Shown here piece after piece: positions 9,214-18,300 of a stretch of DNA of 64,000 nucleotides. The position numbers and the translations under genes were made by a program. How positions within the stretch are numbered: the first letter of the stretch is position 1; each line of letters starts with the position of its first letter. Below the pieces are notes generated by a model. The model was not told the DNA's origin and did no database searches. It worked only from the letters and a program-made list of their open reading frames with translations. Origin of the DNA: DATENM01 sp045807765 (GTDB lineage Bacteria; Acidobacteriota; Blastocatellia; UBA7656); the NCBI GenBank assembly GCA_045807765.1, contig JBJMGU010000246.1, forward strand, positions 1 through 64,000, written 5' to 3'.

Positions 9214-11234
9214 TCCTTCGGGTACATGGCCATGATGTCCGCCGCCGCTTTGCGAATGTCTTCCGAGCGGTCGCCGGTTGCGGCCTGTTTGACGAGCTGG
9301 CGGGCTTCCGGGAAGGTTTCGTGCGCTTTCCACAGGTTGTTCAGCAGGGCCTGCCGGACGTTGACCGATTGATCGCGCTCAAACGCCTGCTTCTGCGCTT
9401 TGAACAGGCCGGCGTTCATTTCGCGAAATCCGAGGGCCGCAGCGGCCTCCACCTTAACTGTCTCCTCTGGATCGGCCAGCGCGTGAATCAGCAAGCCATT
9501 CGTCTGGTCGCCGGCGATGAAGCGCAGGGCCATCACCGCCGCGGCGCGTAGCGCGGGCGACGGGCTTGCCGCAAATCGCGTGAGCGCCGGCAGGGCCTGC
9601 GGGACGCCGGCGTTGCCGAGCACGAAAAGCATCTGCCGCGTTGCCTCTTCAGAGGCGGAGGCGTCTATCCGCTTGATGACCTCTTCGACGATCTTGGCGG
9701 CGCGTTCGGGAGATTTTCCGGCGAGGTTGCGGGCCACCGCGCCGAGCGCCAGTTGCGCCGTCGCCGCGATGTCCGGCTTGGGTGAGTTGAAGGCCAGCTC
9801 GCGCAACGCCTCTTCGGCGAGCGGCGTCGGCTCGCCGACCGCGCCGAGCGTCGGGATCAACAACGACTGGGCCAGCCAATCATTCGGGCGGGCGCGCATT
9901 GCGCTTACTAACGCCGCCTGCGCCGCTGCATGGGCAACGATGCCTAACGCGCCGGCCAGCACGCGCATCTTCGCGCTCTGTGGGTCAGCCGTCGCCAACG
10001 CCCGCCCCATCGCTGCGCTCTGTTCCGGCTCGATATAGACCAGCGCCTTGAATTTTAGATAGAGCGCCGTCTCCTGCTGGGCAATCTCAGCAGCCTGTTC
10101 CTTGGCCTCCTCTTTAACCGGGTCGCCGGCGCGCGCTGACAACCTGTCGAGGTCGTTGAGCAACTCGGCCAAGTTGTTCTGGCCGAGCGCGCCGCGTTGT
10201 AGGGCATTCTCAGTCGCCTCTTCCGAGCGCGTCGCCGACAGGCGCACGGCGGCGACCGTTTGCGCACGCGCGTCGCGGGCGACTTGCAACCGCGCGAGTT
10301 CGGACGCGCTCAAGCGCTCGCTCCGCAGCCAGCTCATCTGTATAGCGGTGCTCGCGCGCGCCACCTGTTTCTCGGCGATGACGACGGTTTGCGATTCAGT
10401 GCCGCTGAGAGAAACGAGCCGGCGCCGGCGGCTGTCGAATTGCACGAGCAGTTCGCCTTTGGGAGTGATCGTCGTCGGTTCGTCCATCTCGTCGGGCTTC
10501 GGTTTGACTTCCGGCTTGAGGTAACGCAGCTTCGCCTTGCGGAAACTCTTCAGCACCAGCGCGCCTTCGGTGCCGCCCCGGTAACGCGCGACGTACTGGC
10601 CGTTGGGGTCATCCTCCTGCGTCTCCCACTGCGGTTGAGCCGACGCCGAGTCGGGCAGCACGAACTGCGCCAGGGCGATCAGGGCGCGGGCGAAGTTTTG
10701 CGAGAGGTCGGCGGCGGCGGGGTCGAGCCACACTGTCAGGACTTTACCCTGACGGTTGACCTGCGCGAAGAGATCGCGCTCCAGGTCCCGTTTGATTGCC
10801 TCCGCCTGGTCTGCGGACGGCTGGCCGTTGGCGGCGAAGCTCACCGTGGCGTGGCGCAGCCTGTAGACGATGACGTAGCTGTTGCCTTGCCGGCTCAGCA
10901 CGGCAGCCGACAGCTCGCCGTCTACCACGCTCTTGAAGGTGGTGGCGAGAGCGGCTTGCGATGGCGCGCCGGTCGGCTGTTGATCCCCGAACAAGACGCT
11001 GAAGTCGGCAGCCGAAGCGCTTGCGTAATGGAGGCGATAAACCGCCCGCTCGCCGGCGACGAAGCGGTAAGCCAGCGCCACGGAACTGCTCGCGGGGCGG
11101 CCCGACGGTTGCCGCTGCGCCGCGGTAGCCGAGACCGGCGGCCTGGCCGCCGACAGCCAGAGCAGGGCGCAGATCATCGCCAGAATCGCCGATTGCCGCC
11201 GCGACCTTTGGATGTACGTTGCAGTTGAAGACAT
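9201..11234 (-). CDS. Secreted or membrane-anchored HEAT-repeat protein
   Basis: 677 aa from ATG 11234, which has GAGGAG six bases before it. Residues 1-40 contain a hydrophobic export signal (A-I-L-A-M-I-C-A-L-L-W-L). The middle is a beta-rich domain of unknown type (about 50-330), and the last 250 residues are alpha-solenoid HEAT repeats with typical A-L-x-x-L-A-D-P-E-E-T-V-K-V-E-A-A-A-A-L-G spacing near the C-terminus. HEAT arrays mediate protein contacts; partner unknown. A GC hairpin separates it from the upstream gene in the same direction. Confidence 0.72.
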   Translation of the reverse strand: MSSTATYIQRSRRQSAILAMICALLWLSAARPPVSATAAQRQPSGRPASSSVALAYRFVAGERAVYRLHYASASAADFSVLFGDQQPTGAPSQAALATTFKSVVDGELSAAVLSRQGNSYVIVYRLRHATVSFAANGQPSADQAEAIKRDLERDLFAQVNRQGKVLTVWLDPAAADLSQNFARALIALAQFVLPDSASAQPQWETQEDDPNGQYVARYRGGTEGALVLKSFRKAKLRYLKPEVKPKPDEMDEPTTITPKGELLVQFDSRRRRLVSLSGTESQTVVIAEKQVARASTAIQMSWLRSERLSASELARLQVARDARAQTVAAVRLSATRSEEATENALQRGALGQNNLAELLNDLDRLSARAGDPVKEEAKEQAAEIAQQETALYLKFKALVYIEPEQSAAMGRALATADPQSAKMRVLAGALGIVAHAAAQAALVSAMRARPNDWLAQSLLIPTLGAVGEPTPLAEEALRELAFNSPKPDIAATAQLALGAVARNLAGKSPERAAKIVEEVIKRIDASASEEATRQMLFVLGNAGVPQALPALTRFAASPSPALRAAAVMALRFIAGDQTNGLLIHALADPEETVKVEAAAALGFREMNAGLFKAQKQAFERDQSVNVRQALLNNLWKAHETFPEARQLVKQAATGDRSEDIRKAAADIMAMYPKDYFN

Positions 11235-11309
11235 CTCCTGCTCCTCATCCGAGTCTACTCCCACGCGCCGCCGATTTGTAGTCACGATTACGCGGCGCGT
11301 GAGTCCGGG

Positions 11310-11345
11310 GGCTCGGAGCGCGGCCCGTCGCCCGCGCTCCGAGCC
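11310..11345 (-). terminator. GC-rich hairpin between two minus-strand genes
   Basis: A perfect 14-bp stem (11310-11323 with 11332-11345) and an 8-base loop lie 26 bases beyond the stop of the gene 11372-12850. There is no T-tract. Confidence 0.5.
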
Positions 11346-11371
11346 TGTTGCCAGTTAGGGATCGCTCGCCT

Positions 11372-12850
11372 TCACTGCACCAGGCTGCTGACCACCGGCG
11401 GTTGAAACAGGAAGAGCTTCTTCTGCACGTTGAACAGGAAGCCATTGACCTTGAAGCCCCCAAAGCTGAAGAGCGTCGTGTCATAGCAGTGTTCTTTAAA
11501 GAAGGGTGGGCGGATGCTCGGTAAGTAAATGCAGGCGAAGGCCGAGACGCTGCCCTTCAGCGCTTCAAAGTTGTTCAGGCCATAATACTTCACGGCGAAG
11601 TACGGCCCCTTGAGTGGCTCGTCGAACTTGATGGCGAGTTCGCCGCCCAGCGTCAGGTCATCGTTGACCAGCGTCAGCGACGCGGTGGCCCCGGCCCTGG
11701 CGATGATGATGCCAACGCCCGCCTGAACGTAGACGTTCGAGCGGATTTTCGGGACTGCCTGCGCCTTTACTGACATCGAGGCGACGCTGAGGAAGTATGA
11801 GAGTGCGACGCTGCCCTGCGCGCCGACTTTGACGCTGATCGGTATGGGGCCGATGGAGAAGTGAATGGTCTTGCTAAAATCGATTGCTTTCGGGGTGATC
11901 GTGTTCGATTCCGTCAACAGCGGCTTCGTCGGCGTCGCGTTGAAGTGCTTGTCGAGGTTGAAGACGGTCGTGCCCAGCACGTTGACGTTCAGCTTGGCTG
12001 TCATGTCAACGCCGCTGGCCGGCGCATGCACGCTAGCGGTGGCGCGCAGAATGTCTTTGCTGTGATTGAAGATCGAGCCGCCGGCGTTGGCTTCGCCGGA
12101 GATGTTCTGCACCGTCGCGTCGCCGGTCAGCGTGATCTTGCCGTTTAGGTGGGCGGAGAATGTCGAGGGGTTGCCGAGACTGTAGTTCCAGGAGCGCGTC
12201 TCGTTGACTTTGACCTTCGAGGCGGTGAGGGGGTTGCCATTAAAAATTCCCGTCACCGAGGCGAGGTTTCGCACGTGGCTCTGTTGCCCCGCGGTGAGCG
12301 CGGCGAAGCTGGCCGGCGCGGCCATCGTGCTCGGGTTGAAGGCGGTGTGCTGCGTCTTGATCTGCTGGCTCTGCACCTGTAGCCGTGACTCGTCAAGCGG
12401 GACTTGCTGTAGGCGCACGACATCAATCGTACCGGTCGGCGTCACCAGCTTTTCAGTGCGGACGTTGGCGGTTTGGCGCAGCGTGTAGCCGAGCTGATTG
12501 AACCCCTGCTCCAGCCGATTGACCTGTGAATAATACTCGCGCGCGGTTATGCGCTTGCCGTCGGGAAGCGTCAGCATGGCGTCGGGCGAGATCGGTCGCC
12601 CGGTCTGCGGGTCGAGCATCTCAAAGGGCTTGAACGCGATGGGCGGAAGGGTGTTCACCTTGATGGCGCCCGGTTCGATCTGGCCTTCGACCGGGGCCAG
12701 GACGATCTTCGCGGTCGTGATCTCGGTAATGTCCGGGGTAGTCGAGATGTGGGGTCGTTCCTGGGCCGCCGCCGGCGCGGCGAGCAGAGCGAGGGCAAGC
12801 CCTATGGCCAGGATGTACAGTCGGTTGTTTAAGGTGATGCGGTAGGTCAT
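11372..12850 (-). CDS. Secreted protein of unknown function
   Basis: 492 aa from ATG 12850, selected by AAAGGAG eight bases upstream; a longer frame to 12967 has no binding site. Signal peptide about residues 1-29 (I-L-A-I-G-L-A-L-A-L-L-A-A-P-A-A-A-Q). The mature chain is rich in Thr, Val and Ala and appears all-beta from about residue 190 onward, with several alternating hydrophobic strands (K-I-T-L-T-G-D-A-T-V, A-K-L-N-V-N-V-L-G-T-T-V-F). The C-terminus has two Cys around C-I-Y-L-P and E-H-C-Y-D. No domain is recognised. Confidence 0.6.
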   Translation of the reverse strand: MTYRITLNNRLYILAIGLALALLAAPAAAQERPHISTTPDITEITTAKIVLAPVEGQIEPGAIKVNTLPPIAFKPFEMLDPQTGRPISPDAMLTLPDGKRITAREYYSQVNRLEQGFNQLGYTLRQTANVRTEKLVTPTGTIDVVRLQQVPLDESRLQVQSQQIKTQHTAFNPSTMAAPASFAALTAGQQSHVRNLASVTGIFNGNPLTASKVKVNETRSWNYSLGNPSTFSAHLNGKITLTGDATVQNISGEANAGGSIFNHSKDILRATASVHAPASGVDMTAKLNVNVLGTTVFNLDKHFNATPTKPLLTESNTITPKAIDFSKTIHFSIGPIPISVKVGAQGSVALSYFLSVASMSVKAQAVPKIRSNVYVQAGVGIIIARAGATASLTLVNDDLTLGGELAIKFDEPLKGPYFAVKYYGLNNFEALKGSVSAFACIYLPSIRPPFFKEHCYDTTLFSFGGFKVNGFLFNVQKKLFLFQPPVVSSLVQ

Positions 12851-13236
12851 GATGGGGGCTCCTTTTGGGTCCAAATGCGGTTGGACCGGTTTGCGGTTGA
12901 AACGACACTGCCTATGGCGGCGCGTGGGTGAGTTAAGCCGCCCGTGCAGGCGGCGGTTTTCTTTCAAGAGAAACGCTCTCTTGTTAGGGCTGCCTTTAGC
13001 AGAGTCAGAGGATCAGCGGTTTTCTCTGCCGGCTTCGGGGTTCGGCCATGAGCAGAAGCGCGGCACTTCTGCGGTGTTTATGTCCCTTCACCATGTTAAG
13101 ACGCAAGAAAATCGGGATTACCTCGAAAACCTTTCGCTTGGCGAAAATTCTTTTCATTTCCCCTGACCCTGTATAATCGTTCAGCCTTTTGTCAGGGGCC
13201 GATGTTGATCTTAAAGCCGCGCGTCTTCTGAATGTC
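12851..13236. other. Divergent intergenic region, 386 bp
   Basis: Apart from the plus-strand promoter and dyad annotated at its right end (13160-13198), I see no RNA gene or repeat here. It separates divergently transcribed genes and must also hold the promoter of the minus-strand secreted-protein gene. Confidence 0.5.
13160..13198 (+). promoter_or_regulatory. Promoter -10 flanked by an 8-bp dyad (CCCCTGAC/GTCAGGGG)
   Basis: A perfect TATAAT hexamer at 13172-13177 lies 60 bases before the likely start codon of the PfkB gene. It is bracketed by CCCCTGAC (13160-13167) and its inverted copy GTCAGGGG (13191-13198). The -35 region is weak (TTCTTT-like near 13148). The arrangement suggests a regulator site over the promoter, or an RNA hairpin at the 5' end. 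Confidence 0.5.
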
Positions 13237-14229
13237 GTGAAAATCACTATCCTCGAATTCACGCCGTGCGCCGATTCGATCTTTCATGTCCGCCGCGATA
13301 CGGACGAAGGTTACGTCGCAAGCGACGGGCGCGAGGTGCGGATCAAGGCCGGGGCCAAGCTGCGCCCGCAATTCATCGCGACTTATGCCGGCGGCAAAGC
13401 CACGAATGTCGCGCGCGTCATAGACAAGTTGCTCGCAGACGCCGATGCGGTTGAAGTCGAGCTGATCGTCTTTCGCCCTGATTCGCCCGAAGGCCGCTAC
13501 CTGCACGACCTGCAAACCAGTGCCCTCGGTCGTGTGCGCGTGCGCCCGGTCATCATTGATAGCCGCGCGCGCTTCTGCATCGATCTAACCGATCCGACGA
13601 CCACAGAGCGTGATCGTGTCGAGCTCAACATCAGCCCGCGCGCCGTCTGGGCTGAGAGCGCGTTTGCTGTGGCTCTGGAGTCGGCTTCGCAGATCAGCAG
13701 CGACGTACTGTTGATGGCCGGCAACCCGCCGGTGATCGATAGCCGCGGCGTGATGGCGGTTGATCTCTATGCGCAGGTGATTGCGGAAGTGCGCCCGCGC
13801 GTCGGCGTCATCTCGCTCGACGCCGAGAAAGCGGCGCTCGCCAATTGCCTGAAGTCGGCGGCGCGGCCCGATGTCGTCAAGATCAATGAGGCCGAATACG
13901 GCTCGGTTGACCGGGCGCTGTGGGATGACTTCAGCGGCGCGCTCGTCGTCACCGACGCGAGCGGTTGCCGCCTGTGGCCGCAGTGCAACCGCGATGCGCC
14001 GGTCCGAGTTGAAGGCGCGCAAAGCCGCGCTCGCTATTCGACCATCGGCGCGGGCGATTGTATGCACGCAGGCTTTGCCGTCGCACGCTGGGTGCGCGGT
14101 TTTGATTTGATTGCGGCGGCGCGCTATGGTCAGGCGACAGCCGCCGCAGCGGTCAATTCCCTCGACGGCACTCGCGGCATCACGGCGTCGGCGGTCGATC
14201 AATTCTTCCTTGAGCTTGAGGGCAGATGA
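13237..14229 (+). CDS. PfkB-family carbohydrate kinase (1-phosphofructokinase/tagatose-6-P kinase-like)
   Basis: 330 aa from GTG 13237; family alignment favours a start just before K-I-T-I-L-E-F-T-P-C-A-D. A TTG at 13189 would give 16 more residues but falls at the expected transcription start. Ribokinase-fold sugar kinase: A-G-G-K-A-T-N-V-A-R substrate-binding motif at about residues 47-57 and the C-terminal T-I-G-A-G-D-C-M-H-A-G-F anion hole with catalytic Asp274. It phosphorylates a sugar or sugar phosphate with ATP in the cytoplasm; G-G-K-x-x-N points to the 1-phosphofructokinase branch. A dyad-flanked promoter lies upstream. Substrate not certain. Confidence 0.8.
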   Translation: MKITILEFTPCADSIFHVRRDTDEGYVASDGREVRIKAGAKLRPQFIATYAGGKATNVARVIDKLLADADAVEVELIVFRPDSPEGRYLHDLQTSALGRVRVRPVIIDSRARFCIDLTDPTTTERDRVELNISPRAVWAESAFAVALESASQISSDVLLMAGNPPVIDSRGVMAVDLYAQVIAEVRPRVGVISLDAEKAALANCLKSAARPDVVKINEAEYGSVDRALWDDFSGALVVTDASGCRLWPQCNRDAPVRVEGAQSRARYSTIGAGDCMHAGFAVARWVRGFDLIAAARYGQATAAAAVNSLDGTRGITASAVDQFFLELEGR

Positions 14230-14231
14230 AG

Positions 14232-14344
14232 AGTAGGGACTAGGGGCTAGAAACTAGGGGCTAGGGGGAATTGGAAGCGCTTCGCGCCTTTCTCTACTAG
14301 CCTCTAGCCTCTAACCCCTAGTCCCTAGTCCCTAGCCCCTATTC
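14232..14344. repeat. Heptamer inverted array C (GGGRCTA units)
   Basis: The left arm 14232-14266 has five 7-bp units (AGTAGGG, ACTAGGG, GCTAGAA, ACTAGGG, GCTAGGG). The right arm 14291-14344 has about seven inverted units. The centre reads GGAAGCGCTTCGCGCC. It fills the gap between the convergent kinase and secreted-protein genes, starting 3 bases after one stop and ending 5 bases before the other. Confidence 0.9.
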
Positions 14345-14348
14345 TCGA

Positions 14349-15140
14349 TCACTGGCTTGCCGGCTTATTGAACTTGGCATCATCAATGGCGACGTTGTGC
14401 TTGACGCTGTCGAGCTTGATGGTGAATTCGATAGTGGGAGTGGTTTGTCTGATGGTGAAGGGAATCTTGACCCCATCCACGTCGCGGTAGTCGCTGGAGT
14501 AAGACGATACTTGCGTTTTACCCTCTGGCGTGTCGGCCACCACGTCCGTGCGCACGATCAAGCCCGACTGCGCATCGAAGTACATTGTCTCGGTGACGCC
14601 ATCCGCGCTGGTCGCGTCAACGACGTAGGCGTCGCTACCGCCCACCTTCTCAACGCCTTTAACGACCATCTTCGGGAATAGCTGCATCATCTTGATGTCG
14701 CGGAAGAAGTCCGAGCCAAGTTTCATCTGCGCCAGCTCGGCACCCGACAGTTCGCGGTTGCCAGTCTGCGGGTTGACCTCCCAGCCGACCGTGCCATTGT
14801 AGCCGCGCTGAATCAAGCCGAAGCCGCTGATGTCAATCGTTAAGACGGTCTTGTTCGGCGCTTTGGAATACATCGACACAGGTCCGCTGACGCCCATAGC
14901 GGCTATCTCGAATGTGCCCGTCGCCTGGCGGCTGGTGATCTTTTCGATGGCCGCTTTGCCGCCGATGGCCTGCACATACTTATTGACGATCTGCTCGGCG
15001 CTCGGCAGCGGGGTGGACGGTTTGGCCTCGGGCGGCTTCGCCTGGGTGGGTTTATCGTGTGCTGGTTTATCCTGCGCCTTGACTGCTGCCGCAAATCCGA
15101 GCGTCAGGCAAAGCAAGAGAGTCGTTAGCGTTCGCTTCAT
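14349..15140 (-). CDS. Periplasmic LolA-like protein, unknown function
   Basis: 263 aa from ATG 15140 (AAAGGA upstream; a start seven codons earlier is possible). Signal peptide about 1-22 (T-L-L-L-C-L-T-L-G-F-A-A-A), then a short Lys/Pro-rich linker. From about residue 47 the chain follows the pattern of outer-membrane lipoprotein-sorting (LolA/LolB-fold) relatives of Acidobacteriota: I-V-N-K-Y-V-Q-A-I-G-G-K-A-A-I-E-K-I, then paired strands such as G-T-F-E-I-A-A-M-G and Y-F-D-A-Q-S-G-L-I-V-R-T-D. Such proteins bind lipid or peptide in a half-barrel. Function inferred from fold only. Confidence 0.6.
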   Translation of the reverse strand: MKRTLTTLLLCLTLGFAAAVKAQDKPAHDKPTQAKPPEAKPSTPLPSAEQIVNKYVQAIGGKAAIEKITSRQATGTFEIAAMGVSGPVSMYSKAPNKTVLTIDISGFGLIQRGYNGTVGWEVNPQTGNRELSGAELAQMKLGSDFFRDIKMMQLFPKMVVKGVEKVGGSDAYVVDATSADGVTETMYFDAQSGLIVRTDVVADTPEGKTQVSSYSSDYRDVDGVKIPFTIRQTTPTIEFTIKLDSVKHNVAIDDAKFNKPASQ

Positions 15141-15279
15141 GAGTGTTCCTTTCAGATTCAAATCAGATTTACAAAAGCGTCAACTGCCCGCGCCGGGCAG
15201 AGGGTGTTGTACGACGCGGCCCGTTCAAATTCTCTGACTTCTTAATGGCGAAGCGCAAGCAATTTCGCGGGCGGGCTGG

Positions 15280-15308
15280 TTGTTAAGCGCCGGCTGCCGC
15301 ATTAAACT
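15280..15308 (+). promoter_or_regulatory. Putative sigma-70-type promoter of the oxoglutarate dehydrogenase gene
   Basis: TTGTTA (15280-15285), a 17-base spacer and TAAACT (15303-15308) give 4/6 matches in each box. They lie 30 bases before the ATG at 15338, with AAAGGAAA as binding site between. Confidence 0.45.
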
Positions 15309-15337
15309 GTAAGCTTGCAACGGAAAGGAAATTCGAT

Positions 15338-18300
15338 ATGACGACGACCAGGCAGATGACCGAGGCCGAGCTGGGCGAATTGATCGCCGAAGAGTTCGGC
15401 GTCAACGCCGATTATGTGAGCGAGCTTTTACTGCAATACAGCCGCAATCCGCACTCGGTTGATGAAGAGTGGCGCGGCTATTTCGCCGAGCTGTTGAGCA
15501 ACGGCCAGTTGTCCGGCGAGCCCGCCGGCAACGGCGCAGCCAAATCAGCCGCGCCGGCCCCGGCACAGACGCCGCCCGCAGGGGCAAACGTCTTGCACGC
15601 CGATTACAACTGGGGCGCGCAGCCTGCGGCGCAACCGCAAAGTCCGCCGCAACCGGCAACGCCCGCGCCGACCGCCGCGCCGCCTGTGCCCGCGCCGGCA
15701 CGGACGCCGACCGTTGATGCCGGCGAACGCTTGCCGATACGCGGCCCTGCCCTGCGCATCGCCGAGAACATGGTAGCGAGTCTCGCGGTGCCGACCGCTA
15801 CCTCGCAGCGGCAGATTCCCATCAAGCTGCTGGACGAAAATCGCCGCGTCATCAATCAGCACCTCGCTGCCGCCAAACGTAAGGTCTCTTACACGCACAT
15901 CATTGCTTACGCCATCGTCAAAGCGCTCAAAGCCTTTCCGCAACTCAATGATTCGTTCGCCTCGATTGACGGCGCGAGCTATCGCCTGCGCCATACGGAT
16001 GTGAATCTGGGCGTCGCGGTTGACGTAACCAAGAAAGACGGCTCGCACACCTTGCTGGTGCCCAACCTTAAGGGCGCTGACAAGATGACGTTTCGCCAGT
16101 TGCTCGACACTTATGACGATGTGGTGAAGCGTGCGCGCGGCGGCAAGCTCCAGGTCGAAGACTTTCAAGGTACGACTATCAGCCTGACCAATCCCGGCAC
16201 CATTGGCACGACCGCGTCGAACCCGCGATTGATGGCGGGGCAGGGCGTCATCATCGCCACGGGGGCCATCGAATACCCGCCCGAATACCAGGCCATGTCG
16301 CCTGAAGGTCTGTCGCGCATCGGCATCAGCAAGATCATCACGATGACTTCGACCTACGACCACCGCATCGTGCAGGGCGCGGAGTCGGGCGCTTTTCTCG
16401 CCCGCATTGATGAGATGCTGCGCGGCCAGCACGAATTCTATGATGAAATCTTCCGTGACCTGAGCATTCCCTACCGTCCCTACCACTGGGCGATTGACGT
16501 GAACCCGGCGATCTTAGGCGAAGAGCGCCGCCGCGATGTGGTTCACAAACAGGCGCGCGTCTTCGAGCTGATCAACGCCTTTCGCGTGCGCGGCCACCTG
16601 ATCGCCAACATCGATCCTATCGGCTGGGGCGAGGTGCAGTATCACCCTGAGCTTGATATCGCAACCTACGGGCTGACGATCTGGGACCTGGATCGTCACT
16701 TCATCACGCAGGGCCTGGGCGGCACAGAGACCGCGCCGCTGCGCCAGATCGTTGATTACCTGCACCGCTACTATTGCGGCTCGGTCGGCATCGAATACCG
16801 CAACATCCAGAGCCCCGAAGAGAAGGAGTTCATCCGCTCGCGGGTTGAGCGCGACGCGCCAATGGTGCCGGTCGAAGTGAAAAAGCAGATGCTCTGGAAG
16901 CTGATCTCCGCCGAGCTGTTCGAGAAGTTCCTGGGCACGAAATATCTCGGCCAGAAACGCTTCTCAATCGAGGGCAACGAGACGGTGATTGCGGTCGTTG
17001 ATCAGTTGATCGAGAGCGCCGCGCACCGCGAGATCATTGATATCACCATCGGCATGGCGCACCGCGGGCGCTTGAACGTCATTGCCAACGTCATCGGCAA
17101 ATTCTGCGAGCGCATCTTCACCAGCTTTGAAGGCTCGATCCATCCCAACTTTCCGCACGACCAGGGCGACGTCAAGTATCATCAAGGCGCCGCCGGCGTG
17201 CGCGAGACCGCCGACGGCCATCAGGTGACCCTGGCGGTGACGCCAAATCCGAGCCATCTGGAGTTCGTTGACCCCGTAGTCGAAGGCATCGTGCGCGCCA
17301 AGCAGGACGGCAACGGCAATCGCAACTCTCACCTTGCGGTGCTGCTGCATGGCGACGCGGCGTTTGCCGGTGAAGGCGTCGTTGCCGAAACCCTCAACCT
17401 GTCGCAGTTGCCGGGCTACCGCACGCGCGGCACGGTTCACATCATCACCAACAATCAGGTCGGCTTTACAACGCCACCCGAAGAAGGGCGCTCGTCTACT
17501 TACAGCACAGACATCGCCAAGATGATTCAGGTGCCGATCTTTCACCTTAACAGCGACGATGTCGAGGCGGCCTATAACGTGCTGCAAATCGCGCTTGATT
17601 ACCGGCAGACGTTTAATAAAGACGTGGTGCTGGACATCATCGGCTACCGCAAGCTGGGCCATAACGAAGGCGACGAGCCGACCTACACACAGCCGCTGAT
17701 GTATCAGCGCATCAAGGAGCATCCCGGCGCCCGCGCGCTATACGCCCGCCAGCTCATCAGCGAAGGCGTGATGACGCGCGAGGAAATAGACTCGCTGATG
17801 GAAGAGCGCATGCGGCGCTACGAAAACGCCCAGCTCGGCGCCAAAGCCATCGTCGAGAAGAAGGGCAAAGAGATCAGCTTGCCGGCAATCGTGCCGGAGA
17901 TTGAATCAGTGGATGTGCTTGAAACCGGCGTCGCGCACGACACGTTGCGCGAGATCGTCCACACGATCACCACGGTGCCGAGCGGCTTTAATCTGAACCC
18001 GAAGATCGTCACCCTGCTATCGCGGCGCGCCAAGATGGTTGGCGGCGCGGCGGCGGTTGACTGGGGCACGGCAGAGGCGCTGGCTTTCGGCTCGCTGCTC
18101 GCGGAAGGCACGAGTGTGCGGCTCGCAGGCCAGGACACGGTGCGCGGCACCTTCAGCCACCGCCACGCCTCGTTCCACGACACCAAGACCGGCGAAGAGT
18201 GGATACCGCTGACGAAGCTCGCGCCAGAGAAGGCGCGCTTTCAGATTTACGACAGCCCGCTATCGGAAGCCGGCGCGCTCGGATTCGAGTATGGCTACAG

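Noticed and set aside
15545..16486. Long minus-strand frame inside the oxoglutarate dehydrogenase gene
   Set aside because: Arg-rich shadow of a conserved coding frame, no domain and no binding site.
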